15,016 nt of DNA from Deltaproteobacteria bacterium (GCA_025357175.1 JANXPS010000207.1:1-15016); one strand, 5' to 3'; shown: positions 6,829-14,249, counted from the stretch's first letter. Made by a program: numbers and translations. The notes: a model not told the origin generated them from the letters alone.

Positions 6829-8412
6829 ATGGCCGACGGATATCTCGAAAAACGCGGATTTCGCGCCTGGGCCTTCACGCTAGACCACAAGCGGGTCGGC
6901 GTGATGTATCTCTGGACGACGCTGACCTTCTTCCTGGTGGGCGGGCTCTTCGCCGAACTGCTGCGCCTCAAGCTCATGACGCCGGGGCCCGGCTTTATCT
7001 CCGACAAGACGTACAACGTCTTCTTCACGCTGCACGGGGCGCTGATGATCTTCCTCTTCATCATCCCGGCGATCCCGTCGGCGCTCGGCAACTTCTTCAT
7101 CCCGCTGATGATCGGCGCGCGCGACGTGGCGTTTCCACGCCTCAACCTGGCGAGCTACTGGATATTCCTGGCGGGAATCGCCGTCGTCCTGGGCTCCCTC
7201 GCGGGGCCGATGGACACCGGCTGGACCTTCTACACGCCCTATTCGGCGAAAACGGGCGCGGCGGTCACGACGCTTTCCTTCGGGTTGTTCCTGGTCGGCA
7301 TGTCGTCGATCCTGACCGGCCTCAACTTCATCGTCACCATCCACACGCTTCGCGCCCCGGGGATGAGCTGGACCCGGCTGCCGCTCTTCATCTGGGGGAT
7401 GTACGCCACGAGCATCATCCAGGTGCTGGCCACCCCGGTCATCGGCATCACCTTCATCCTGCTGGCCGCCGAGCGGCTGTTCGGCATCGGCTTCTTCGAT
7501 CCGGCCAAGGGGGGAGACCCGATCCTCTTCCAGCATTTCTTCTGGTTCTACTCGCACCCGGTCGTCTACGTCATGATCCTGCCCGCGATGGGGATCATCT
7601 CCGAGATCATCCCGGTCTTCGCCCGCAAGCCGATCTTCGGCTACAAGGCGATCGCGTATTCGTCGATGGCCATCGCCCTCGCCGGCTTCCTCGTCTGGGG
7701 GCACCACATGTTCGTCAGCGGCATGTCCGGCGTCGCCGCCTTCATATTCTCGCTGCTCACCTTTTCCGTCGCCGTGCCGACGGGGGTCAAGGTGTTCAAC
7801 TGGATCGCCACCCTTTACCGCGGATCCATCACGTTCGAGTCGCCCATGCTCTACGCGCTGACCTTCATATTCCTGTTCATAATCGGCGGGCTGACGGGGC
7901 CTTTCCTCGGGTCGCTCGGCACCAACGTCCAGCTTCACGACACCTACTTCGTCGTGGCGCATTTCCACTACACGATGATGGGCGGAACGGTCATGGGCTG
8001 GCTGGCCGGGCTCCACTACTGGTTCCCGAAGATGACCGGCCGGATGCTGAACGAACGGCTGGCGAGGCGGGCCTGCCTGGTCATGGTCGCCGGCTTCAAC
8101 GTCACCTTCATCTCGATGTTCATCCTCGGCTACAAGGGGATGCCGAGGCGGTGGGCCGAGTATCCGGTCCAGTACCAGACGCTGCACATCATCGCGACGG
8201 TCGGATCGTGGTTCCTCGCGGCCGGCATCCTCGCCATCATGTGGAATTTCTGGCGAAGCCTGACCAAGGGAGAAATCGCACCCCCGAACCCGTGGCGGGG
8301 ACTGACGCTCGAATGGACGACGCCCTCGCCGCCGCCGGCCGACAATTTCGAAGTCCTCCCCACGGTCACCGATTGGCCCTATTCATACGGCCGGAAAGAG
8401 GGGCGGGAATGA
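6829..8412 (+). CDS. coxA: Cytochrome c oxidase subunit I, A2-type heme-copper oxidase
   Basis: The catalytic, proton-pumping subunit that reduces O2 to water in the cytoplasmic membrane. The 527-residue, multi-span protein has all metal ligands: low-spin heme His69 (TLHGALM), CuB ligands His243, His292 and His293, and the heme pair His378 and His380 (AHFHY). Tyr247 in HPVVY is positioned to cross-link to the CuB His243. The helix VI motif reads FWFYSHPVVY, so the D-channel glutamate of A1 oxidases (HPEVY) is Val, with Tyr241-Ser242 in front. That is the hallmark of A2 oxidases such as the Thermus and Rhodothermus caa3 enzymes. The K-channel Lys in PTGVKVFNW and the D-channel entry Asp in GARDVAFPR are kept. 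A strong ribosome site (AGGAG, 6818-6822) overlaps the coxB stop. coxC overlaps its end (ATGA). Confidence 0.97.
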   Translation: MADGYLEKRGFRAWAFTLDHKRVGVMYLWTTLTFFLVGGLFAELLRLKLMTPGPGFISDKTYNVFFTLHGALMIFLFIIPAIPSALGNFFIPLMIGARDVAFPRLNLASYWIFLAGIAVVLGSLAGPMDTGWTFYTPYSAKTGAAVTTLSFGLFLVGMSSILTGLNFIVTIHTLRAPGMSWTRLPLFIWGMYATSIIQVLATPVIGITFILLAAERLFGIGFFDPAKGGDPILFQHFFWFYSHPVVYVMILPAMGIISEIIPVFARKPIFGYKAIAYSSMAIALAGFLVWGHHMFVSGMSGVAAFIFSLLTFSVAVPTGVKVFNWIATLYRGSITFESPMLYALTFIFLFIIGGLTGPFLGSLGTNVQLHDTYFVVAHFHYTMMGGTVMGWLAGLHYWFPKMTGRMLNERLARRACLVMVAGFNVTFISMFILGYKGMPRRWAEYPVQYQTLHIIATVGSWFLAAGILAIMWNFWRSLTKGEIAPPNPWRGLTLEWTTPSPPPADNFEVLPTVTDWPYSYGRKEGRE

Positions 8413-9002
8413 CGGGGGAATCTTCGGCACACGGAGAGAATGCCGGGGGCGCAGGCGGTTCGGCCCGGCTGGGAATCTGGCTTTTCCTGGCCACCGAGCT
8501 GTTGCTGTTCGGGGGACTGTTCACGGCGTACACGGTGTTTCGGCTCAAGGATCCGGGATTGTTTCACGCCGGATCGCTCCGGCTCGACCGGATGCTCGGG
8601 GCGGCCAATACCGTCGTGCTGATCACCAGTTCCCTGACCGTCGCGCTCGGGCTCGACGCGATCCGGCAGGGCAAGGAGCGCGCGCTCAAGATCTGCCTGT
8701 CGCTGACGCTGCTGCTCGCGGCGGCGTTTCTCGGGATCAAGGCGTTCGAATACGCCGAGCATTTCGCGCACCGGGAATTCCCGGGGACGGACCTGTTCTT
8801 CTCGCTCTACTTCATGATGACCGGGTTGCACGCGATCCATATCCTGGCCGGCATGGTTTTGTTCGCGGGCATCCTGTGGGGGGCGTCCGCCCGAAAATTC
8901 TCGGCGGACTACCACACGCCGGTCGAAATCTCCGGCCTGTACTGGCACTTCGTCGACGTCGTCTGGATCTACCTGTTTCCGTTGCTGTACCTGATCGGGT
9001 GA
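8409..9002 (+). CDS. coxC: Cytochrome c oxidase subunit III
   Basis: Subunit III of the oxidase binds subunit I, carries no metal, and is believed to support proton uptake and turnover stability. The 197-residue protein has about five membrane helices, the shorter bacterial form rather than the seven-helix mitochondrial one. Family signatures include LGIWLFLATELLLFGGLF near the N-terminus, the KAFEYAEHF stretch, the Gly-Leu-His-Ala-Ile-His segment and the C-terminal YWHFVDVVWIYLFPLLYL. The ATG at 8409 overlaps the coxA stop (ATGA), indicating translational coupling. coxD begins 11 bases later. Confidence 0.95.
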   Translation: MTGESSAHGENAGGAGGSARLGIWLFLATELLLFGGLFTAYTVFRLKDPGLFHAGSLRLDRMLGAANTVVLITSSLTVALGLDAIRQGKERALKICLSLTLLLAAAFLGIKAFEYAEHFAHREFPGTDLFFSLYFMMTGLHAIHILAGMVLFAGILWGASARKFSADYHTPVEISGLYWHFVDVVWIYLFPLLYLIG

Positions 9003-9013
9003 GGGGAGGATCG

Positions 9014-9280
9014 ATGGGCGGGCGTCGAACGTACATGCTCATCTGGGCCGCGCTGCTTTTGCTCACCGCGGTCACGCTCGGGATATCGTTCCTTCATCTC
9101 GGCGTCGGAAACGCCGTGATCGCGCTGTCGCTCGCCTCGGTCAAGGCCGCGCTGGTCGGACTGTATTTCATGCACCTTCGCCGGGAAAGCGCACTGGTTC
9201 GGGCGTTCGCCCTCGCGCCGCTGCTGTTTCTCGCCCTGATCATTCTCGGGACCTTGTCGGATACCCTTTTCAGGAAATAA
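9014..9280 (+). CDS. coxD: Cytochrome c oxidase subunit IV, prokaryotic type
   Basis: A small membrane subunit of bacterial caa3/cytochrome c oxidases (COX4_pro/CyoD-like family) with a structural role. The 88-residue protein has three hydrophobic segments and the family-typical segment ALSLASVKAALVGLYFMHLR, a conserved Lys on the middle helix followed by FMHL. The ATG at 9014 is chosen for the GGAGG at 9005-9009 just before it. A longer in-frame extension upstream would overlap coxC and has no such site. Its place after coxC is the standard order. ctaA follows after 20 bases. Confidence 0.88.
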   Translation: MGGRRTYMLIWAALLLLTAVTLGISFLHLGVGNAVIALSLASVKAALVGLYFMHLRRESALVRAFALAPLLFLALIILGTLSDTLFRK

Positions 9281-9300
9281 CGCACCACGGAGGATTCCAA

Positions 9301-10161
9301 ATGATCGGACGCGTCGCGGTCGGGCTTTTCTTCCTGCTCCTCATCTGGGGCAACCTGGTGGCCGGTCTGGAGGCGGGACTCGGATGCCCCGACTGGCCGC
9401 TGTGCCACGGCCGGTTCATCCCGCCCGCGAAGTTCGACACCTGGATGGAATTCGGCCACCGCCTGATCGCGGCCGCGGCGACGATTTCCCTGGCGTTGCT
9501 GGCGCGGAGGCGTTTCCACGCATATGCGGGAAAAGCCCGTGCCATTCCCGTCGTCGCGCTCGCGCTGATCGCCGTCGAGATCGTCCTGGGCGGCGTGGTG
9601 GTGGTTCTCGAACTCCCGGTGAATTTCACGACGGTCCATTTCGCGATCGGCCTGTCGGTTTTCCTGCTGGTCTGCTACATGGCCGCGAACGACGGCGTCG
9701 GGCGGATTCCGCATTATTCCCTGGGAGGTTACTCGGGGCTCTTCCTCGGAATGGGGGCCATGCTGTTCTTCCAGCTCGTCCTGGGCGCTTATGTCCGCCA
9801 TTCCGATTCGGGGCTCGCATGCACCGACTTCCCGAAGTGCGGGGGGCAATGGCTCCCGGTCGCGGCGGGCGGTGGCAAGGTGCTTGTCCAGTCCGCCCAC
9901 CGGCTGGCGGCCTACCTCGTATTCCTGACCACCGCGCTCCTCTTCCTCGTGACGCGTGTCGATTCAAGGCTCGGCGCCTACCGGGGCGACGCGCTCGGGC
10001 TGATGCTCGTCTGCCTCTTCCAGGTCGCCGTCGGCGCCGCGGTCGTGCTGTCGCACCTGGTTCCCGCGGTCGCGGCCGTCCACCTCGCCGTGGCGCTGGC
10101 CATGATGCTCATCGCGGGGAGGATGTGGTTGCGCGCGACGGAGACGGGAAGCGGGAGATAA
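9301..10161 (+). CDS. ctaA: Heme A synthase (COX15/CtaA family)
   Basis: Heme A synthase oxidises the C8 methyl group of heme O to a formyl group, giving the heme A needed by subunit I. The 286-residue protein has eight predicted membrane helices in two similar halves. The four conserved heme-ligand histidines are present: His53 (EFGHR), His113 (TVHFA), His200 (SAHRL) and His261 (VHLAV). Both halves carry an extracytoplasmic cysteine pair, Cys29/Cys35 (CPDWPLC) and Cys174/Cys180 (CTDFPKC), whereas many bacterial CtaA proteins have only one pair. The ribosome site GGAGG lies at 9290-9294. It is followed two bases later by ctaB, so the pair encodes the last steps from heme B to heme A. Confidence 0.93.
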   Translation: MIGRVAVGLFFLLLIWGNLVAGLEAGLGCPDWPLCHGRFIPPAKFDTWMEFGHRLIAAAATISLALLARRRFHAYAGKARAIPVVALALIAVEIVLGGVVVVLELPVNFTTVHFAIGLSVFLLVCYMAANDGVGRIPHYSLGGYSGLFLGMGAMLFFQLVLGAYVRHSDSGLACTDFPKCGGQWLPVAAGGGKVLVQSAHRLAAYLVFLTTALLFLVTRVDSRLGAYRGDALGLMLVCLFQVAVGAAVVLSHLVPAVAAVHLAVALAMMLIAGRMWLRATETGSGR

Positions 10162-10163
10162 AC

Positions 10164-11075
10164 GTGCAGGACGAAACAGCCGCCACGCCGGGCTGCCTCG
10201 GCGAACCGTGCGGGGCGGCCGCACGGGGCGCCTTCCTCCTCGCCAAGCCCGGGATCGTCGCCGCGACGGCTCTGTCCGGTTACGCGGGGATGGTGCTGGC
10301 CGCGCGCGGCGTCCCGCCGGCCGCAACCGCGGTGGCGGGGCTGGTGTCGCTGGTGTTCGCCGCGGCCGGGGCTGCCGCGATCAACGGGGTGCTCGACTCC
10401 GCGTCCGACCGGCGGATGGCGCGACTCGAAAAACGGGTTTCCGCGCTGGCCGGCCTGGGCGCAGGCCGCGTGTTCACCGCCGCCTGCGCCCTGATCGCCG
10501 CATCGCTGGCGCTGTCCGTGTTCCGCCTGAACCCGCTGGCAACGGCGCTGATCGTCGCCGCGGTCCTCTCGTACACGGTCGTCTACACGCTGTGGCTGAA
10601 GCGTCGTTCCCCATTCGGCGCGGTGCCCGGGGGCATCCCGGGCGCCTTGCCGGTGTTGATCGGCTACGCCGCCGTGGCGGACACGATCCGGCCCGACGCC
10701 CTCGTGCTGTTTGCGGTCATGCTGTTCTGGCAACCCGCCCATTTCTGGACGTTGGCGCTCGAATACCGGGACGACTACCGCGCTGCGGGCATCCCGGTCC
10801 TGCCGGTGGCGATGGGCAAGCGTTACACCCAGGTGCTGATCTTCCTTTACGCGACCGCGCTCATCCCGGCTTCGCTCGCCCTGTGGATGTTCGGCGGCCT
10901 TTCATCGGCCTACGCCGCCGCCGCTCTCGTGGACGGGGGCTTGTTTCTCGCGGCGTGCTACGCCTTCGTCGTCCGATCGGAGCGCTACGCGGCCGCCTTT
11001 CGCGTATCGATTCTCTACCTGGCCCTCCTCCTGCTCGCCATCATCCTCGATGCCTCCCGCCTGGGTTGCCGCTGA
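10164..11075 (+). CDS. ctaB: Protoheme IX farnesyltransferase (heme O synthase)
   Basis: CtaB transfers a farnesyl group from farnesyl diphosphate to heme B, making heme O, the substrate of CtaA. The 303-residue UbiA-family membrane protein has the first aspartate-rich motif NGVLDSASDRRM with the following Lys-Arg residues. It also has the heme-O-synthase block FWQPAHFWTLALEYRDDY, the second Asp motif, and about eight to nine hydrophobic helices. The start is GTG at 10164, two bases after the ctaA stop, with GGAG at 10154-10157; no ATG is suitably placed. It closes the oxidase operon. The next gene is 99 bases downstream. Confidence 0.94.
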   Translation: MQDETAATPGCLGEPCGAAARGAFLLAKPGIVAATALSGYAGMVLAARGVPPAATAVAGLVSLVFAAAGAAAINGVLDSASDRRMARLEKRVSALAGLGAGRVFTAACALIAASLALSVFRLNPLATALIVAAVLSYTVVYTLWLKRRSPFGAVPGGIPGALPVLIGYAAVADTIRPDALVLFAVMLFWQPAHFWTLALEYRDDYRAAGIPVLPVAMGKRYTQVLIFLYATALIPASLALWMFGGLSSAYAAAALVDGGLFLAACYAFVVRSERYAAAFRVSILYLALLLLAIILDASRLGCR

Positions 11076-11174
11076 TCCTTAAGTAAATCGGAATCCCCCC
11101 GGCATCGCCCCCGCATCTAACCGTGTGTCTGAAGAACGGCAAGGAAACGACGCGGGGAAGGGAGAGCCCAGGCC

Positions 11175-11372
11175 ATGCTGAAGGTAAAGACGTTCACGTC
11201 CCAGATCCGGATATTCCACACCATCGAGGAACTCTCGGAACTCGACCGGCAGGTGAACGATTTCCTGGCCGGAGGCGGGATCCGGAAGCTGGTCGGCATC
11301 AGCGATTCGATCGTGAATGGCGACAGCGGCCAATCGATCGGAATCGTGCGATCGGTCGCATACGAGGAGTGA
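11175..11372 (+). CDS. Small conserved-looking protein, possibly Cse60-like
   Basis: A 65-residue protein without signal peptide or membrane segment. The predicted pattern is strand (KVKTFTS), helix (IEELSELDRQVNDFLAGG), strand (IRKLVGISDSIV) and strand (SIGIVRSVAYEE). This order resembles the small Cse60-type family first named from sporulation, though I recognise it only by pattern. The ATG at 11175 has a purine-rich site (GGGAGAG, 11160-11166) eight bases before it. It lies 99 bases after ctaB and ends 39 bases before the convergent pentaheme cytochrome gene. It could be co-transcribed with the oxidase genes or be independent; I saw no clear promoter in the gap. Function is unknown. Confidence 0.65.
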   Translation: MLKVKTFTSQIRIFHTIEELSELDRQVNDFLAGGGIRKLVGISDSIVNGDSGQSIGIVRSVAYEE

Positions 11373-11382
11373 GCGGAAAGGC

Positions 11383-11410
11383 GCGGGAGGCGGCGAACCC
11401 CGCCCCCCGT
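11383..11410. terminator. GC-rich hairpin between convergent genes, possible bidirectional terminator
   Basis: GCGGG-A-GGCGG (11383-11393), a six-base loop, then CCGCC-C-CCCGT (11400-11410) form a ten-pair stem with one internal mismatch and one G-U pair. It sits between the stop of the small plus-strand gene and the stop of the minus-strand cytochrome gene, where a shared terminator is expected. Neither side has a proper T-tract, so it is not a textbook intrinsic terminator. Confidence 0.4.
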
Positions 11411-11411
11411 C

Positions 11412-12203
11412 TTAATCGTAACTCTTCCGGAGCAGGTGAAAGAGCAGCGCCGCGAGCAAAGCGCCCCCGACGGCGAACGCGCCCACGATCTTCCGTTGCC
11501 GCCGGGTTTCGTTCATTTCCCCGAGCACCGCCTCGATCTTCCCGAGTTCGCCGTCGATCCGGACCGCTTCTTTCCATACCTTTTCGACGTCCTGATCGTG
11601 AAACAGGGTATGGAAGCGGTTCCGGAGGGCGAACAGCCCCTTCTCGATCCGCTCGACGTCGGCGCCTTCGTTCTTGTACCGGCTGATCCGGCGGTCGATG
11701 GCGACGATCGATCCTTCGGTCTTCTGCATCGCGTCGCGGATGATCCTGGCGCGTTCGAATCCGTGACAGCGGCTGCAATCCTTCTCGTTGATCAGGTCAA
11801 GCGAGGCCCGGAGCACCTTGTGGTTCCCGTGGCAGGTGACGCAGGTCGGGCCGCCGCCGCCCAGCGCCTTGCCGTGGGCGCTCGAGAGGTAATCGTTCAT
11901 CACCCCGACGTGGCACTTTCCGCAGACGGCGGGGATGGCGCTTTCGGCCGGCACGCCGATGAAGCCGCGCGCGGGGCTCATGGCGTTGTCGGCGTCGTTG
12001 GGATCGCCGCCGTGGCAGCCGTTGCAGCCGATGCCGTTTTCGGCGTGGATGCTCTGCCGCCACAGCGCCACCGGTTCGCCGGTCCGGCCCGTCTGCCTGC
12101 CATGGCATTGCACGCAAACGATATCGGCGGGCGGCTGCGCGGCAAGCGCGCCGGGAAGGCTTGCGAGCATGGCCGCGATCAAAAAGGCGCCGAGTGTCTT
12201 CAT
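11412..12203 (-). CDS. Membrane-anchored pentaheme cytochrome c
   Basis: A 263-residue periplasmic cytochrome. It has a cleavable signal peptide (residues 1-22, ending ALAA), five CxxCH sites (residues 30, 60, 94, 121 and 143), a long charged helical region (about 150-235) and a C-terminal membrane helix (about 239-257) followed by RKSYD. Extra His residues in contexts such as WRQSIHA and SSAHGKA are likely distal heme ligands. The heme head would thus sit in the periplasm on a helical stalk. Its ATG overlaps the cytochrome b stop (ATGA), so it is coupled to that gene and probably acts as electron acceptor in place of cytochrome c1. It does not look like the ActA pentaheme subunit of alternative complex III beyond the heme count. 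The exact family is not recognised. Confidence 0.85.
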   Translation of the reverse strand: MKTLGAFLIAAMLASLPGALAAQPPADIVCVQCHGRQTGRTGEPVALWRQSIHAENGIGCNGCHGGDPNDADNAMSPARGFIGVPAESAIPAVCGKCHVGVMNDYLSSAHGKALGGGGPTCVTCHGNHKVLRASLDLINEKDCSRCHGFERARIIRDAMQKTEGSIVAIDRRISRYKNEGADVERIEKGLFALRNRFHTLFHDQDVEKVWKEAVRIDGELGKIEAVLGEMNETRRQRKIVGAFAVGGALLAALLFHLLRKSYD

Positions 12204-13303
12204 GACAGATGCCCCCAGACCATGAGTCCGACCCAGAGGATGATCCCTCCGACCGAGGCGACCATGAAGACGGGCCGCTTGAGCGGGTGGCGCTCCTTTC
12301 CGCGGTCGAGGAACGGCAGGAGCGCAAGGAGCGTCATGGCGATCCCCTGCGCCGCAAGGCCGACCAGTTCGCTCGAAAATATCTTGAGCGTCTGGTAGTT
12401 GGGCAGGAAGTACCACTCGGGCTTGATGTGCGCGGGCGTCAGGTAGGGATTTGCCGGCACGAATGCCCCTATCGGGAAAAACATGTACGGGTCGAAGAAG
12501 ACCACCGCCAGGAACAGCGCCAGGTAGATCGAGATCGAGGTGGCGTCCTGCATCAGGTAGTTCGGGATGAACGGGATGCCGCCCGGGTGGGCGTCGTAGC
12601 GGAAGGCGTCTCCGCGCCAGTGGGCCTTTCTGACGCCGTGCCCGAAGGGGGGCGTTGAAATGCCGATCCGCTCGAGCAGGAAAAAGTGGACGCCGAGGAG
12701 GGCGACCATCGCGGCCGGGAGCAGCGCCACGTGGAGTGCGAAGAAGCGGCCCAGCGTCGGCGGGCCGACCAGTTTGCCGCCCCGCGCGAATTCGACGAGC
12801 GCCGGTCCGATGTACGGGATGGCCCCCGCGCTGTTGGTGGCGACCGTCGTCGCCCAGAAGGAGAGCTGGCTCCACGGGAGCAGGTATCCGGTCAGGCAGA
12901 GGGCCAGGATCAGGTTCAGCAGGATGAAGCCCGAGAGCCAGTTGAGTTCGCGGGGCGCCTTGTAGCTGCCCATGAACAGCACCGAGAACATGTGAAGCAG
13001 GGCGACCGCGACCATCAGATTCGACCCCACCGCGTGAGACATCCGGATGAGCCAGCCGTAGGGGACGTCGTTCATGATGGCGGTCACGCTCGTGAACGCC
13101 TTTTCGGAATCGGGCACGTAGTGGATGAGCAGCAGGATTCCCGTCACGACCTGCATGACGAAGATGAACATGAGGATGCTGCCCATCGAATACCAGAAGT
13201 TGATGTTTCGCGGGAGGAGGTAGCCGCTTCCCCATTCCTTCGCAAGTTCGCGTACGCCGATGCGGACGTCGAGCCAGTCGACCGCCTTTTCGATGATGGA
13301 CAT
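12200..13303 (-). CDS. Cytochrome b of a bc/b6-type quinol oxidoreductase (fused b6 and subunit IV parts)
   Basis: This subunit carries the two b hemes and the quinol-binding sites of a Rieske/cytochrome b complex. The 367-residue protein joins the N-terminal four-helix heme domain to a C-terminal domain in one chain. Heme ligands are His90/His104 (13 residues between) and His191/His206 (14 between). The 14-residue spacing is the b6 type; bc1 cytochrome b has 13. The quinol-oxidation motif is PEWY (295-298). The position where b6 has the Cys that binds heme c(n) appears to be Ser39 (FWYSMGS), so that extra heme is probably missing. It has about seven to eight membrane helices. The start at 13303 has a good site (AGAGGAAG) and lies 13 bases after the Rieske stop. 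The C-terminal domain ends soon after the last helix, shorter than in mitochondria. Confidence 0.93.
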   Translation of the reverse strand: MSIIEKAVDWLDVRIGVRELAKEWGSGYLLPRNINFWYSMGSILMFIFVMQVVTGILLLIHYVPDSEKAFTSVTAIMNDVPYGWLIRMSHAVGSNLMVAVALLHMFSVLFMGSYKAPRELNWLSGFILLNLILALCLTGYLLPWSQLSFWATTVATNSAGAIPYIGPALVEFARGGKLVGPPTLGRFFALHVALLPAAMVALLGVHFFLLERIGISTPPFGHGVRKAHWRGDAFRYDAHPGGIPFIPNYLMQDATSISIYLALFLAVVFFDPYMFFPIGAFVPANPYLTPAHIKPEWYFLPNYQTLKIFSSELVGLAAQGIAMTLLALLPFLDRGKERHPLKRPVFMVASVGGIILWVGLMVWGHLS

Positions 13304-13316
13304 GATCGCTTCCTCT

Positions 13317-13736
13317 TCAGCCGACCGTCACGGCGCCTTCGGCGACCGTGAACGGAAGGCGGGTGAGCGCCTTTGGGGGAGGACCGGAAATCACCTCGCC
13401 CTCCGCGGTGAACATGCCCGCGTGGCAGGGACAGAGAAATTCCTGACGGGCCTTTTGCCACTGGACGATGCAGCCGAGGTGGGTGCAGACGGCGGACAGC
13501 GCCACGATATCGCCTCCGCGTTTCCGTATGACGACCGCCGATGCACCGGCGTACTCGAAGAATTTCGCCTCGCCCTCGGGCAGCTCCTTCTCCGGGATGA
13601 CCACTTTCGCCGCGCCGCCCGTTCCGGCCTTGGGAGACAGGTACCTGAGGACCGGCCAGGCCGCGCCCGCAGCGCCGGCGGCTGCGAGGCCGCCCAGGCA
13701 GATTCCGAGAAATTTCCTTCGTTCGCTGTTTTCCAT
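13317..13736 (-). CDS. Rieske [2Fe-2S] protein, probably low potential
   Basis: The Rieske subunit takes the first electron from quinol at the cytochrome b quinol-oxidation site. The 139-residue protein has a Tat-like N-terminus (RRKFLG followed by a hydrophobic Ala/Gly-rich helix) that likely stays as the membrane anchor. The cluster motifs are CTHLGC (84-89) and CPCHAGMF (102-109): Cys84, His86, Cys102 and His105 as ligands, with Cys89-Cys104 as the disulfide. The Ser and Tyr that hydrogen-bond the cluster in high-potential Rieske proteins (CPCHGSxY) are Gly and Phe here, which predicts a low redox potential suited to menaquinol. The ATG at 13736 has a GGAG site. It lies between the ActE-like cytochrome and cytochrome b genes. 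Confidence 0.95.
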   Translation of the reverse strand: MENSERRKFLGICLGGLAAAGAAGAAWPVLRYLSPKAGTGGAAKVVIPEKELPEGEAKFFEYAGASAVVIRKRGGDIVALSAVCTHLGCIVQWQKARQEFLCPCHAGMFTAEGEVISGPPPKALTRLPFTVAEGAVTVG

Positions 13737-13754
13737 CTGTTCTCCGGAAAGCGC

Positions 13755-14249
13755 TTACTTGAATGCGCGGAGCCGCGCGACGATCCGCCAGCGCTCCACG
13801 GGGGAAATGTCGGCCGCGAACGACGGCATGAGCCCCTCGCCGTTGCTGACGACCGTGTAGATCTCCCCGTCGCTCATCGAACGGGTGATTCCGCCCGGGC
13901 CGATGTTGGAAGGGGTCGGAGAGAACTTCCGGCCGACAGCGCCGTCCCCCTTGCCCGAGACGCCGTGGCAGGGCACGCAGTAGACCGTGAAAAGCGCCTT
14001 TCCTCCCTCGACGTCAAGGGCGGATCCGGCGACGGGGTTCGAAAGGGAGGCGGCCGCCTGCATCGCGGGACGGTGGGAGAGCCCCTTCGTCGGGACGGAA
14101 CCTTCCGGCGGCGTCCGCACCGGCGGAGATTGCGGGCCGAATGCGGGATTATCCCACATGTTGCGGTCTATCTTCTCGCAGGCGAAGAGCACGAGTGCGA
14201 GAAAGAGAGAAACCGCGACGAGAGCCGAGTGGCGCATCGTGCCGTTCAC
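13755..14249 (-). CDS. Monoheme cytochrome c lipoprotein, ActE-like
   Basis: A 164-residue exported cytochrome. It has a lipoprotein signal with lipobox LFAC (Cys24), a Pro-rich stretch (MWDNPAFGPQ, then PPEGSVP), one CVPCH heme site (91-95) followed by GVSGKGDG, and a likely axial Met141 in GLMPSF. The segment between the lipid anchor and the heme resembles ActE, the monoheme lipoprotein of alternative complex III. The heme domain is an ordinary class I cytochrome c. I chose the GTG at 14249: it overlaps the stop of the ActD-like gene (GTGA) and has GGAGG seven bases upstream, while the ATG at 14237 has no such site. The product would be held at the outer face of a periplasmic membrane and could carry electrons from the complex. 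Family assignment as cytochrome c is secure; ActE is probable. Confidence 0.85.
   Translation of the reverse strand: MNGTMRHSALVAVSLFLALVLFACEKIDRNMWDNPAFGPQSPPVRTPPEGSVPTKGLSHRPAMQAAASLSNPVAGSALDVEGGKALFTVYCVPCHGVSGKGDGAVGRKFSPTPSNIGPGGITRSMSDGEIYTVVSNGEGLMPSFAADISPVERWRIVARLRAFK

Noticed and set aside
6880..8187. 435-codon minus-strand open frame opposite coxA
   Set aside because: It has the highly charged Asp/Glu/Arg/Gln composition typical of frames opposite membrane-protein genes, and no motif.
6090..8408. Long plus-strand open frame running through coxB and coxA before the coxC start
   Set aside because: Only its last 197 codons (from 8409) are coxC. The upstream part is an Arg/His/Pro-rich shadow of coxB and coxA in another frame.
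11076..11174. Possible promoter or terminator between ctaB and the small gene
   Set aside because: I found no -35/-10 pair with acceptable spacing, no sigma-54 site and no convincing hairpin; only a purine-rich ribosome site near the end of the gap.
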